Origin: Streptomyces olivochromogenes
GTDB taxonomy: Bacteria; Actinomycetota; Actinomycetes; Streptomycetales; Streptomycetaceae
DNA length: 36,699 nt
Assembly (NCBI RefSeq): GCF_021538895.1
Contig: NZ_JADDRL010000093.1
Span: forward strand, 1 to 36,699
Direction of reading: 5' to 3'
A model generated the notes under the pieces. That model was not told where the DNA came from and did no database searches. It saw only the letters and a list, made by a program, of their open reading frames with translations. The number at the start of each line of letters is the position of its first letter. Positions within the stretch are counted from its first letter, which is position 1. A program made the position numbers and the translations under genes. This document shows positions 1 to 7,134 of the stretch, in pieces.

Positions 1-1
1 G

Positions 2-433
2 AAGGGGCGGGCGTTCATCTCGGTGGCCAACCGGGACAAGCGGTCGATGATCTTCCCGGCGCGGGAACTGGTCGCGCACGGCTTCGAGCTGCTGGCCACC
101 TCGGGCACCGCCGAGGTCCTCAAGCGCAACGGCATCCACGCCACGATCGTGCGCAAGCAGTCCGAGGGCGTCGGCCCGAACGGGGAGCGGACCATCGTCC
201 AGCTCATCCACGACGGCGAGGTCGACCTCATCGTCAACACGCCGTACGGCACCGGCGGCCGCCTCGACGGCTACGAGATCCGTACGGCTGCCGTGGCGCG
301 GTCCGTGCCCTGCCTGACGACGGTGCAGGCGCTCGCCGCCGCGGTCCAGGGCATCGACGCCCTCAACCACGGCGACGTGGGAGTGCGTTCGCTCCAGGAA
401 CACGCGGAACACCTGACCGCGGCCCGCGACTAG
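2..433 (+). CDS. carB: Carbamoyl-phosphate synthase large subunit, C-terminal fragment
   Basis: Only the last 143 codons are present; the gene begins before the window. CarB makes carbamoyl phosphate from bicarbonate, ammonia (from CarA) and ATP for pyrimidine and arginine synthesis. What is visible is the C-terminal MGS-like allosteric domain: it opens with the strand reading AFISVANRDK, followed by the segments ATSGTAEVL, DLIVNTPYG and a final LNHGDVGVRSLQEH. In this family the domain binds effectors such as UMP and ornithine. The stop (TAG) lies 54 bp ahead of pyrD, so carB and pyrDF form a pyrimidine cluster on one strand. Identification rests on the domain plus this context; no catalytic residues of the two ATP-grasp halves lie inside the window. 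Confidence 0.93.
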   Translation, partial: KGRAFISVANRDKRSMIFPARELVAHGFELLATSGTAEVLKRNGIHATIVRKQSEGVGPNGERTIVQLIHDGEVDLIVNTPYGTGGRLDGYEIRTAAVARSVPCLTTVQALAAAVQGIDALNHGDVGVRSLQEHAEHLTAARD

Positions 434-487
434 CAGCCCTGAGGGGGACATCGGAAACGGTGTCCCCCTCTTCATGAGGACACCTAC

Positions 488-1603
488 ATGTACAAGCTTT
501 TCTTCCGTCTGGTCTTCAAGCGGATGGACCCGGAGCAGGCCCACCACCTGGCCTTCCGGTGGATCCGCCTCGCCGCTCGCATCCCGGTGCTGCGGACCTT
601 CGTCGCCGCCGCCCTCGCGCCCCGCTACAAGGAGCTGCGGACGGAGGCGTTCGGACTGCGGATGCACGGCCCCTTCGGCCTCGCCGCCGGCTTCGACAAG
701 AACGCCGTCGCCATCGACGGGATGTCCATGCTGGGCTTCGACCACGTCGAGATCGGCACGGTGACGGGCGAGCCGCAGCCCGGCAACCCGAAGAAGCGGC
801 TGTTCCGCCTGGTCCCGGACCGGGCGCTGATCAACCGCATGGGCTTCAACAACGACGGCTCGCTCGCCGTCGCCGCCCGCCTCGCGACCCGTGAGCCGGT
901 CTTCCGGACCGTCGTGGGCGTCAACATCGGCAAGACCAAGGTGGTCCCGGAGGCGGATGCCGTCCGCGACTACGTGAAGTCGACCGAGCGCCTGGCGCCG
1001 TACGCCGACTACCTGGTCGTCAACGTCTCCTCCCCGAACACGCCGGGGCTGCGCAACCTGCAGGCGACCGAGGCGCTGCGCCCGCTGCTGAGCGCGGTCC
1101 GCGAGGCCGCCGACCGCGCGGTGTCCCACCGCCAGGTCCCGCTGCTGGTGAAGATCGCCCCCGACCTCGCCGACGAGGACGTCGACGCCGTCGCCGACCT
1201 GGCCGTCGAGCTCGGCCTGGACGGAATCATCGCGACCAACACCACCATCGCGCGCGACGGTCTCGGTTTGAAATCCCAACCGTCTCTGGTCAAGGAGACC
1301 GGCGGACTGTCCGGCGCCCCGCTGAAGGCGCGCTCCCTGGAGGTCCTGCGCCGCCTGTACGCGCGCGTGGGCGACCGGATCACCCTGGTGGGCGTCGGCG
1401 GCGTCGAGAACGCCGAGGACGCCTGGCAGCGGATCCTGGCGGGCGCCACGCTGGTGCAGGGCTACAGCGCCTTCATCTACGAGGGGCCCTTCTGGGGCCG
1501 CGCGATCCACAAGGGCCTCGCCGCACGGCTGCGCACGAGCCCGTACGCCACCCTCGCCGACGCGATCGGCGCCGACACCCGGAAGGCTGGAACGACCGCA
1601 TGA
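488..1603 (+). CDS. pyrD: Dihydroorotate dehydrogenase, class 2 (quinone-dependent)
   Basis: 371 residues. Oxidises dihydroorotate to orotate with FMN and passes electrons to membrane quinone, the fourth step of UMP synthesis. The N-terminal ~40 residues form the helical extension typical of membrane-associated class 2 enzymes. Seen motifs: FMN-binding GLAAGFDKNA, NRMGFNN, the active-site block NVSSPNTPGLR with Asn179, catalytic base Ser182 (class 2 uses Ser, class 1 uses Cys) and Asn184, then KIAPD, ATNTT and GVGGV. ATG at 488 is preceded by GAGGAC at 476-481. The stop overlaps the pyrF start by 4 bp (ATGA), so the two are translationally coupled. Confidence 0.96.
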   Translation: MYKLFFRLVFKRMDPEQAHHLAFRWIRLAARIPVLRTFVAAALAPRYKELRTEAFGLRMHGPFGLAAGFDKNAVAIDGMSMLGFDHVEIGTVTGEPQPGNPKKRLFRLVPDRALINRMGFNNDGSLAVAARLATREPVFRTVVGVNIGKTKVVPEADAVRDYVKSTERLAPYADYLVVNVSSPNTPGLRNLQATEALRPLLSAVREAADRAVSHRQVPLLVKIAPDLADEDVDAVADLAVELGLDGIIATNTTIARDGLGLKSQPSLVKETGGLSGAPLKARSLEVLRRLYARVGDRITLVGVGGVENAEDAWQRILAGATLVQGYSAFIYEGPFWGRAIHKGLAARLRTSPYATLADAIGADTRKAGTTA

Positions 1604-2445
1604 GCGCTCTCGAACCCTTCGGCGCCCGACTCCGCCGCGCCATGGACGAACGCGGCCCGCTGTGCGTCGGCATCGACCCGCACGCGTCCCTGCTCGCCGA
1701 GTGGGGTCTGAACGACGACGTGAGCGGTCTGGAGCGGTTCAGCCGCACGGTCGTCGAGGCGATGGCCGACCGGGTCGCCGTGCTGAAGCCGCAGAGCGCC
1801 TTCTTCGAGCGTTTCGGCTCGCGCGGGGTCGCCGTGCTGGAGAAGTCCGTCGCCGAGGCGCGGGCGGCCGGTGCGCTGATCGTCATGGACGCCAAGCGTG
1901 GCGACATCGGCTCGACCATGGCCGCCTACGCCGAGGCCTTCCTGCACAAGGACGCCCCGCTGTTCTCGGACGCCCTGACCGTCTCGCCGTACCTCGGCTA
2001 CGGCTCGCTGAGCCCGGCCGTCGCGCTGGCCAGGGAGAGCGGCACGGGCCTGTTCGTGCTGGCGCTGACCTCGAACCCGGAGGGCGGCGAGGTACAGCAC
2101 GCCGTGCGGGCCGGCGGGCGGGACGTCGGGGCGACGATGCTGGCCCACCTGGCGGCCGAGAACGCGGGGGAGGAGCCCCTCGGGTCCTTCGGCGCGGTCG
2201 TCGGCGCCACGCTCGGTGACCTGTCGTCGTACGACCTGGACATCAACGGTCCGCTCCTTGCGCCCGGCATCGGCGCCCAGGGGGCCACCCCGGCCGATCT
2301 TCCCGGGGTCTTCGGCGCGGCCGTCCGCAATGTCGTTCCGAACGTCAGCCGGGGTGTTCTGCGTCACGGTCCCGATGTCGGCGCGCTGCGCACCGCGGCG
2401 GAGCGGTTCGCGGAGGAGATCCGGACGGCCGTGGCGGCCGCCTGA
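1600..2445 (+). CDS. pyrF: Orotidine 5'-phosphate decarboxylase (type 2)
   Basis: 281 residues, the length of the type 2 PyrF subfamily rather than the ~230-residue type 1. Decarboxylates OMP to UMP, the last step of de novo UMP synthesis. The catalytic Asp-Lys-Asp array is visible as DAKRGDIGST with Asp97, Lys99 and Asp102. The N-terminal LCVGIDPH strand and the C-terminal LAPGIGAQG phosphate-binding segment also fit. The ATG at 1600 overlaps the pyrD stop, which fixes the start. The next gene lies almost 300 bp away behind its own promoter, so pyrF probably ends the carB-pyrDF unit. Confidence 0.96.
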   Translation: MSALEPFGARLRRAMDERGPLCVGIDPHASLLAEWGLNDDVSGLERFSRTVVEAMADRVAVLKPQSAFFERFGSRGVAVLEKSVAEARAAGALIVMDAKRGDIGSTMAAYAEAFLHKDAPLFSDALTVSPYLGYGSLSPAVALARESGTGLFVLALTSNPEGGEVQHAVRAGGRDVGATMLAHLAAENAGEEPLGSFGAVVGATLGDLSSYDLDINGPLLAPGIGAQGATPADLPGVFGAAVRNVVPNVSRGVLRHGPDVGALRTAAERFAEEIRTAVAAA

Positions 2446-2563
2446 GACCTCCGATGAGTCCTCGCCGGGGCGGCTTGAGTCTGAATACATCCTCAAATCC
2501 GGGGCAATATGTCTGAAATGTCCGGCCTGACGGAGGCTGACCAGGACTTTTCCGCTGTTCTCG

Positions 2564-2592
2564 CTGACTCTGGCGGACTTGCCCGCTAGTCT
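2564..2592 (+). promoter_or_regulatory. Candidate sigma-HrdB-type promoter for mihF
   Basis: CTGACT (2564-2569) and TAGTCT (2587-2592) are separated by 17 bp, close to the Streptomyces housekeeping consensus TTGACN-N16-18-TANNNT. A start near 2599 would give mihF a leader of about 135 nt. Inferred from sequence only. Confidence 0.5.
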
Positions 2593-2596
2593 CCGA

Positions 2597-2638
2597 GCAG
2601 TGGGGGCACCTCCCGCGCCCCTCAAGGCAGTGGGGGAG
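2597..2638 (+). repeat. GCAGTGGGGG direct repeat with hairpin potential in the mihF leader
   Basis: GCAGTGGGGG occurs at 2597-2606 and 2627-2636. Between them CTCCC (2610-2614) can pair with GGGAG (2634-2638). The composition resembles small dispersed intergenic repeats I have seen in Streptomyces genomes, but that is recall and cannot be tested in one window. The rest of the 2446-2734 gap holds the candidate promoter and no convincing gene. Confidence 0.4.
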
Positions 2639-2734
2639 AACGGGCAGCGTGTTGCTCGTAGCTCCCCAGGTGTGGGGCGACTAGGTTCCTCACCGGTCCG
2701 TATCCGACAGTTCGACATCCGAGGTGACGTAGGC

Positions 2735-3058
2735 GTGGCTCTTCCGCCCCTTACCCCTGAACAGCGCGCAGCCGCGCTCGAAAAGGCCGCCGCGGCTCGC
2801 CGGGAGCGGGCCGAGGTCAAGAATCGACTCAAGCACTCCGGCGCCTCTCTTCACGAGGTCATCAAGCAGGGCCAGGAGAACGACGTCATCGGCAAGATGA
2901 AGGTCTCCGCCCTGCTCGAATCCCTGCCGGGCGTGGGCAAGGTCCGCGCCAAGCAGATCATGGAGCGACTCGGTATCTCCGAGAGCCGCCGCGTGCGTGG
3001 CCTCGGCTCGAACCAGATCGCCTCCCTGGAGCGCGAGTTCGGCAGCACCGGTTCCTGA
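2735..3058 (+). CDS. mihF: Actinobacterial integration host factor sIHF
   Basis: 107 residues starting at GTG 2735, opened by GAGGTG at 2721-2726. The frame is open further upstream, but that part runs through the leader repeat and is not protein-like; the chosen start gives the usual sIHF length and N-terminus (ALPPLTPEQR). sIHF/mIHF is a small nucleoid protein that binds double-stranded DNA, compacts the chromosome and influences topology and development. The N-terminal half is a long charged helix (AALEKAAAARRERAEVKNRL); the C-terminal half is a helix-two-turns-helix with SLPGVGKVRAKQIMERLGIS. Its place between pyrF and gmk is the conserved actinobacterial location. Confidence 0.95.
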   Translation: MALPPLTPEQRAAALEKAAAARRERAEVKNRLKHSGASLHEVIKQGQENDVIGKMKVSALLESLPGVGKVRAKQIMERLGISESRRVRGLGSNQIASLEREFGSTGS

Positions 3059-3068
3059 GTACTGGGCA

Positions 3069-3090
3069 GTCCGGGACTGGCGTCCCGGGC
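3069..3090 (+). terminator. Hairpin between mihF and gmk
   Basis: CCGGGAC (3071-3077) pairs with GTCCCGG (3082-3088) around a TGGC loop; a T-G wobble and a G-C pair extend the stem to 9 bp. No T-run follows, which is common for streptomycete terminators. It could be a partial terminator giving mihF more transcript than gmk. Confidence 0.45.
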
Positions 3091-3118
3091 ATCCCGGGAT
3101 TGCTGGAATAATCGCTGC

Positions 3119-3676
3119 ATGAGTGAACGTCCGCGGCTGACCGTGCTCTCCGGCCCCTCCGGGGTCGGCAAGAGCACGGTCGTCGCCCATATGCGCAAGG
3201 AACACTCCGAGGTCTGGCTCTCGGTGTCGGCGACCACCCGCAAGCCCCGCCCCGGCGAGAAGCACGGTGTCCACTACTTCTTCGTCACCGACGAGGAGAT
3301 GGACAAGCTGATCGCCAACGGCGAGCTGCTGGAATGGGCCGAATTCGCCGGCAACCGTTACGGCACGCCGCGTGCGGCCGTGCTGGAGCACCTGGAGGCG
3401 GGTGTGCCCGTCCTCCTGGAGATCGACCTCCAGGGCGCCCGGCAGGTCCGCGAGTCCATGGCGGAGGCCCAGCTCGTGTTCCTGGCTCCTCCCTCCTGGG
3501 AGGAGCTCGTGCGCAGGCTCACGGGGCGGGGCACCGAACCGCCCGAGGTGATCGAGCGCCGCCTGGACGCGGCCAAGATCGAGCTGGCGGCCGAGCCCGA
3601 GTTCGACGTGACCTTGGTCAACACCTCCGTCAAGGACGTGGCGCGCGAGCTGCTAGCCTTGATGGACGTTGTGTGA
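3119..3676 (+). CDS. gmk: Guanylate kinase
   Basis: 185 residues, near the usual ~190-200. Phosphorylates GMP to GDP with ATP. The P-loop GPSGVGKST covers residues 12-20; GMP-binding segments SATTRKPRPGE and GVHYFF follow, then LEWAEFAGNRYGTP, the Walker-B-like LLEIDLQGA and a lid with RLTGRGTE. ATG 3119 is chosen because the protein starts at the expected distance from the P-loop. No Shine-Dalgarno is visible; AATAAT (3107-3112) ends 6 nt before the ATG, a spacing compatible with a leaderless transcript. The stop codon lies inside a hairpin that precedes rpoZ. Confidence 0.95.
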   Translation: MSERPRLTVLSGPSGVGKSTVVAHMRKEHSEVWLSVSATTRKPRPGEKHGVHYFFVTDEEMDKLIANGELLEWAEFAGNRYGTPRAAVLEHLEAGVPVLLEIDLQGARQVRESMAEAQLVFLAPPSWEELVRRLTGRGTEPPEVIERRLDAAKIELAAEPEFDVTLVNTSVKDVARELLALMDVV

Positions 3677-3692
3677 TCGTGCCCGATCACAC
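3671..3692 (+). terminator. Hairpin overlapping the gmk stop codon, before rpoZ
   Basis: GTGTGATCG (3671-3679) and CGATCACAC (3684-3692) form a perfect 9-bp stem with a TGCC loop. The gmk TGA (3674-3676) is inside the 5' arm, and a TTTT run follows at 3701-3704. It may act as a terminator or attenuator between gmk and rpoZ. Confidence 0.5.
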
Positions 3693-3726
3693 TGACTGAC
3701 TTTTCCCATCCATCGGAAGGTAGAGC

Positions 3727-3996
3727 GTGTCCTCTTCCATCACCGCGCCCGAGGGCATCATCAACCCGCCGATCGACGAGCTTCTCGAGGCGACGGACTC
3801 GAAGTACAGCCTCGTGATCTACGCGGCCAAGCGGGCCCGCCAGATCAACGCGTACTACTCGCAGCTCGGCGAGGGCCTCCTCGAGTACGTCGGTCCGCTC
3901 GTCGACACCCACGTCCACGAGAAGCCGCTCTCGATCGCCCTGCGCGAGATCAACGCGGGTCTGCTGACGTCCGAGGCCATTGAGGGCCCGGCGTAG
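3727..3996 (+). CDS. rpoZ: RNA polymerase omega subunit
   Basis: 89 residues. Omega assists assembly and stability of the beta' subunit. The family core is visible in IDELLEATDSKYSLVIYAAKRARQIN followed by a Tyr-Tyr pair and the C-terminal KPLSIALREINAGLL. GTG 3727 has GGAAGG at 3716-3721 as ribosome binding site. The gene ends with tandem TAG stops (3994-3999) and a strong terminator 28 bp later. The gmk-rpoZ-coaBC order is standard in Streptomyces. Confidence 0.96.
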   Translation: MSSSITAPEGIINPPIDELLEATDSKYSLVIYAAKRARQINAYYSQLGEGLLEYVGPLVDTHVHEKPLSIALREINAGLLTSEAIEGPA

Positions 3997-4024
3997 TAGT
4001 ACTTTCGTACTGAGATTGACTTAT

Positions 4025-4059
4025 CCACAGGCCCGGCAGCGCGACTGCCGGGCCTGTGG
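4025..4059 (+). terminator. Strong terminator after rpoZ
   Basis: A perfect 15-bp stem: CCACAGGCCCGGCAG (4025-4039) pairs with 4045-4059 around the loop CGCGA. It lies 28 bp after the rpoZ stop and separates it from coaBC. No long T-tract. Confidence 0.85.
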
Positions 4060-4151
4060 TCTGCTCGGGGGTGCGGGAGTCGTCCCCGCGCCGTGAGGCA
4101 GCATTGAGTCGGCGGCAGTGAGTCGTACGTTTCCGAGTCCGGGGAGAGACG

Positions 4152-5354
4152 GTGGACAAGCCGAGGGTCGTTCTGGGGGTCAGCGGCGGCATCGCCGCGT
4201 ACAAGGCCTGTGAGCTGCTGCGGAGGCTGACGGAGTCCGGTCACGACGTCCGTGTGGTGCCGACCGCGTCCGCACTGCACTTCGTGGGCGCCGCCACCTG
4301 GTCCGCCCTCTCCGGCAACCCCGTCTCCACCGAGGTCTGGGACGACGTCCACGAGGTGCCGCACGTCCGCATCGGCCAGCACGCCGACCTGGTGGTCGTG
4401 GCCCCGGCGACGGCGGACATGCTCGCCAAGGCCGCCCACGGCCTCGCCGACGACCTGCTGACCAACACGCTCCTCACCGCGCGCTGCCCGGTCGTCTTCG
4501 CCCCGGCCATGCACACGGAGATGTGGGAGCACCCGGCCACCCAGGAGAACGTGGCGACGCTGCGCCGCCGTGGCGCGGTCGTCGTCGAACCGGCGGTCGG
4601 CCGGCTCACCGGCGTCGACACCGGCAAGGGCCGGCTCCCCGAGCCCGCCGAGATCTTCGAGGTCTGCCGCCGGGTGCTCGCCCGGGGCGTCACCGAGCCC
4701 GACCTCAAGGGGCGCCACGTCGTCGTCAGCGCCGGCGGCACCCGCGAGCCCCTCGACCCGGTCCGCTTCCTCGGCAACCGCTCCTCCGGCAAGCAGGGCT
4801 ATGCCCTGGCCCGCACGGCCGCGGCGCGGGGCGCCCGGGTGACCCTCGTCGCGGCGAACACCGGTCTGCCGGACCCGGCGGGCGTGGACGTCGTCCAGGT
4901 CGGGACCGCCGTACAGCTGCGTGAGGCCGTGCTGAAGGCGGCCGCGGACGCCGACGCCGTGGTCATGGCCGCCGCCGTCGCCGACTTCCGCCCGGCCGCC
5001 TACGCCGCCGGCAAGATCAAGAAGAAGGACGACCAGGAGCCGGAGCCCATCGTCCTGGTCCGGAATCCGGACATTCTCGCCGAGGTCTCGGCCGACCGGG
5101 CGCACCCCGGACAGGTGATTGTCGGATTTGCAGCCGAGACGGACGACGTCCTCGCCAACGGCCGGGCGAAGCTGGCGCGCAAGGGGTGCGATCTCCTCGT
5201 GGTGAACGAGGTGGGGGAGCGCAAGACCTTCGGTTCCGAGGAGAACGAGGCGGTCGTGCTGGGCGCCGAGGGCACGGAGACGCCCGTACCGCACGGCCCG
5301 AAAGAAGCACTCGCCGAGATCGTCTGGGACCTCGTGGTACGCCGCTTCGGCTGA
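4152..5354 (+). CDS. coaBC: Bifunctional phosphopantothenoylcysteine decarboxylase / phosphopantothenate-cysteine ligase
   Basis: 400 residues, full length. Catalyses two successive steps of coenzyme A synthesis: ligation of cysteine to phosphopantothenate (CoaB) and FMN-dependent decarboxylation (CoaC). The N-terminal flavoprotein half (about 1-180) has GVSGGIAAYKA, the catalytic His71 in PHVRIGQ, the APATADMLAK block and the substrate clamp PAMHTEMW (118-125), where the usual Asn of PxMNxxMW is His. The C-terminal half (from about 190) has SAGGTREPLDPVRFLGNRS, AAAVADFRP, KIKK and the late GFAAET and NEVG segments. GTG 4152 has GGGGAGAG at 4141-4148. It stands alone between two hairpins. Confidence 0.95.
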   Translation: MDKPRVVLGVSGGIAAYKACELLRRLTESGHDVRVVPTASALHFVGAATWSALSGNPVSTEVWDDVHEVPHVRIGQHADLVVVAPATADMLAKAAHGLADDLLTNTLLTARCPVVFAPAMHTEMWEHPATQENVATLRRRGAVVVEPAVGRLTGVDTGKGRLPEPAEIFEVCRRVLARGVTEPDLKGRHVVVSAGGTREPLDPVRFLGNRSSGKQGYALARTAAARGARVTLVAANTGLPDPAGVDVVQVGTAVQLREAVLKAAADADAVVMAAAVADFRPAAYAAGKIKKKDDQEPEPIVLVRNPDILAEVSADRAHPGQVIVGFAAETDDVLANGRAKLARKGCDLLVVNEVGERKTFGSEENEAVVLGAEGTETPVPHGPKEALAEIVWDLVVRRFG

Positions 5355-5412
5355 AGTGTTTCAGCCGTTTACCGGACGTTTCGAACATGACATTGTCGCG
5401 TGGCGGCTCTGG

Positions 5413-5432
5413 CCAATGCCGCTCGGCATTGG
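5413..5432 (+). terminator. Hairpin downstream of coaBC
   Basis: CCAATGCC (5413-5420) and GGCATTGG (5425-5432) form a perfect 8-bp stem around GCTC, 59 bp after the coaBC stop. Probably the coaBC terminator; it could instead belong to a longer metK leader. Confidence 0.45.
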
Positions 5433-5513
5433 GCAGAATGCCCGTGCCGCAGGTCACAGCGCTCCCGAGAGGCGAGACGGGTGGGCCGGCGGCCGAGTGC
5501 GACCGATAAACTG

Positions 5514-5556
5514 TTGTCGGACGACGCCGGGCGCAGCCCCCAGTGTCGTCCGACAA
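5514..5556 (+). promoter_or_regulatory. Long inverted repeat / hairpin in the metK leader
   Basis: TTGTCGGACGAC (5514-5525) is perfectly complementary to GTCGTCCGACAA (5545-5556). The 19-nt loop contains a second small stem, GGGC-GCA-GCCC (5529-5539). The element ends 37 bp before the metK start codon. A -10-like TAAACT (5507-5512) sits immediately before it. It does not match any SAM riboswitch fold I know. It may be an RNA hairpin controlling metK, or a pair of operator half-sites about three helical turns apart. Confidence 0.6.
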
Positions 5557-5593
5557 TGATCAGCCAGCAGCCGCTGCAACCCCAGGGAGCGTT

Positions 5594-6802
5594 GTGTCCC
5601 GTCGCCTGTTCACTTCGGAGTCCGTGACCGAAGGTCACCCCGACAAGATCGCTGACCAGATCAGCGACACCATTCTCGACGCGCTTCTGCGCGAGGACCC
5701 GACCTCCCGGGTCGCCGTCGAGACGCTGATCACCACCGGCCTGGTGCACGTGGCCGGCGAGGTCACGACCAAGGCCTACGCGGACATCGCCACCCTGGTC
5801 CGCAACAAGATCCTGGAGATCGGGTACGACTCCTCGAAGAAGGGCTTCGACGGCGCCTCCTGCGGCGTCTCGGTGTCGATCGGCGCGCAGTCCCCGGACA
5901 TCGCGCAGGGCGTGGACACGGCGTACGAGTCCCGGGTCGAGGGCGACGAGGACGAGCTGGACCGCCAGGGCGCGGGCGACCAGGGTCTGATGTTCGGCTA
6001 CGCGTCCGACGAGACGCCGACCCTGATGCCGCTGCCGATCTTCCTGGCGCACCGCCTGTCGAAGCGGCTGTCCGAGGTCCGCAAGAACGGCACCATCCCC
6101 TACCTGCGCCCCGACGGCAAGACGCAGGTCACCATCGAGTACGACGGCGACAAGGCCGTCCGCCTCGACACGGTCGTCGTCTCCTCGCAGCACGCGAGCG
6201 ACATCGACCTGGAGTCGCTGCTCGCCCCCGACATCCGTGAGTTCGTCGTCGAGCCGGAGCTGAAGGCGCTCCTCGACGAGGGCATCAAGCTGGACACCGA
6301 GGGCTACCGCCTGCTGGTCAACCCGACCGGCCGCTTCGAGATCGGCGGCCCGATGGGCGACGCCGGCCTCACCGGCCGCAAGATCATCATCGACACCTAC
6401 GGCGGCATGGCCCGCCACGGTGGTGGCGCCTTCTCCGGCAAGGACCCGTCCAAGGTCGACCGCTCCGCCGCGTACGCGATGCGCTGGGTCGCCAAGAACG
6501 TCGTCGCCGCGGGCCTGGCCTCCCGCTGCGAGGTCCAGGTCGCCTACGCCATCGGCAAGGCCGAGCCGGTCGGTCTCTTCGTCGAGACCTTCGGCACCCA
6601 CAAGGTCGAGCCGGAGAAGATCGAGAAGGCGATCGACGAGGTCTTCGACCTGCGTCCGGCCGCCATCATCCGCGACCTCGACCTGCTCCGCCCGATCTAC
6701 GCCCAGACCGCCGCGTACGGTCACTTCGGCCGTGAGCTCGACGACTTCACGTGGGAGCGCACGGACCGCGTGGACGCGCTGCGCGACGCCGTGGGTCTGT
6801 AG
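5594..6802 (+). CDS. metK: S-adenosylmethionine synthetase
   Basis: 402 residues. Makes SAM from methionine and ATP; supplies all methylations and, in Streptomyces, affects antibiotic production and differentiation. Seen: GHPDK (14-18) at the ATP/methionine site, the flexible-loop GAGDQGLMFGYA, GRFEIGGPMGDAGLTGRK, and the P-loop-like GGGAFSGKDPSKVDRSAAY. GTG 5594 with AGGGAG at 5584-5589 gives the N-terminus SRRLFTSESVTEG typical of the family. The frame is open to GTG 5543, but that start lies inside the leader hairpin and adds 17 low-complexity residues, so I reject it. A long hairpin terminator follows. Confidence 0.96.
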   Translation: MSRRLFTSESVTEGHPDKIADQISDTILDALLREDPTSRVAVETLITTGLVHVAGEVTTKAYADIATLVRNKILEIGYDSSKKGFDGASCGVSVSIGAQSPDIAQGVDTAYESRVEGDEDELDRQGAGDQGLMFGYASDETPTLMPLPIFLAHRLSKRLSEVRKNGTIPYLRPDGKTQVTIEYDGDKAVRLDTVVVSSQHASDIDLESLLAPDIREFVVEPELKALLDEGIKLDTEGYRLLVNPTGRFEIGGPMGDAGLTGRKIIIDTYGGMARHGGGAFSGKDPSKVDRSAAYAMRWVAKNVVAAGLASRCEVQVAYAIGKAEPVGLFVETFGTHKVEPEKIEKAIDEVFDLRPAAIIRDLDLLRPIYAQTAAYGHFGRELDDFTWERTDRVDALRDAVGL

Positions 6803-6828
6803 GTCCCGCGCGCGGCTCCGCCGGCTCT

Positions 6829-6869
6829 CGCCGAGGCCCGGTCTCCCTTCGGGGGGCCGGGCCTCGGCG
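6829..6869 (+). terminator. Terminator after metK with UUCG-capped stem
   Basis: CGCCGAGGCCCGG (6829-6841) pairs perfectly over 13 bp with CCGGGCCTCGGCG (6857-6869). Inside, CCC-TTCG-GGG adds a cap with the stable UUCG loop. It starts 26 bp after the metK stop, making read-through into the next element unlikely. Confidence 0.88.
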
Positions 6870-6888
6870 TGTCGCGCCGACTAATCCA

Positions 6889-6919
6889 TTGGCGGCCGAG
6901 GCGTGTCGGTTCGTACGGT
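6889..6919 (+). promoter_or_regulatory. Candidate promoter for the tRNA-like RNA
   Basis: TTGGCG (6889-6894) and TACGGT (6914-6919) are 19 bp apart, acceptable against TTGACN / TANNNT though the spacer is 1 bp long. A start near 6926 would lie about 10 nt before the base of the RNA structure. Lying after the metK terminator, it supports an independent transcript. Confidence 0.45.
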
Positions 6920-6935
6920 GAGGTCACCGACGCCG

Positions 6936-7071
6936 CCCGGTGCGATGGTCGCGGATACTTCTTCCGGGTGGATCCCACGCAGGTTCGAATCCTGCCGCCG
7001 GTCGCCGAGCGACTGGTGTGGCCGAGTGGCCAAAGGCAGAAGAAAGTGCCCCAGGGCGAGCCGTGGCCGGG
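6936..7071 (+). ncRNA. Circularly permuted tRNA-like RNA, candidate bacterial Y RNA (Yrl type)
   Basis: The 332-bp metK-priA gap contains tRNA parts in permuted order. T-arm first: GCAGG-TTCGAAT-CCTGC (6979-6995), an exact canonical T-loop. It runs without linker into an acceptor-like strand (6996-7005) that pairs with 7009-7018 (10 bp, two G-U) round a CGA triloop, so there is no CCA end. Then T7019 at the U8 position, a G, and a D-arm GCC-GAGTGGCCAAA-GGC (7021-7037) with the A14, G15, G18-G19 equivalents. A type-II variable hairpin GGG-TGGAT-CCC is at 6966-6976. The anticodon-stem position is the top of a long basal stem: ACTTCTTC (6957-6964) with GAAGAAAGT (7039-7047, one bulge), GGTCGC (6947-6952) with GCGAGCC (7056-7062), CCCGG (6936-6940) with CCGGG (7067-7071). 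Known bacterial Y RNAs combine a long end stem with such a tRNA mimic. The structure is read directly; the class is inferred. Confidence 0.72.
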
Positions 7072-7134
7072 GTGATCTCGGGCGTGCGTCGGTCTCCGTG
7101 CCCGTTGTCAGTGGCATTTGGTAAGAATGCAAGC

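Noticed and set aside
3855..5294. Long antisense frame over rpoZ and coaBC
   Set aside because: It is the mirror of well-identified genes with GC-rich third positions and has no domain signature.
5355..5593. SAM riboswitch in the metK leader
   Set aside because: No kink-turn or pseudoknot pattern of known SAM classes is recognisable; only simple hairpins are seen.
6926..7002. A normal tRNA gene ending in the T-arm at 6979-6995
   Set aside because: ACCGACG (6926-6932) could nearly pair with the 3' acceptor strand, but no D-arm or anticodon stem-loop fits between them. The permuted fold explains all parts.
6940..7134. N-terminal extension of PriA through the upstream open frame
   Set aside because: This stretch is the tRNA-like RNA; the translated peptide is a by-product of T-arm and D-arm sequence and is unlike any PriA N-terminus.
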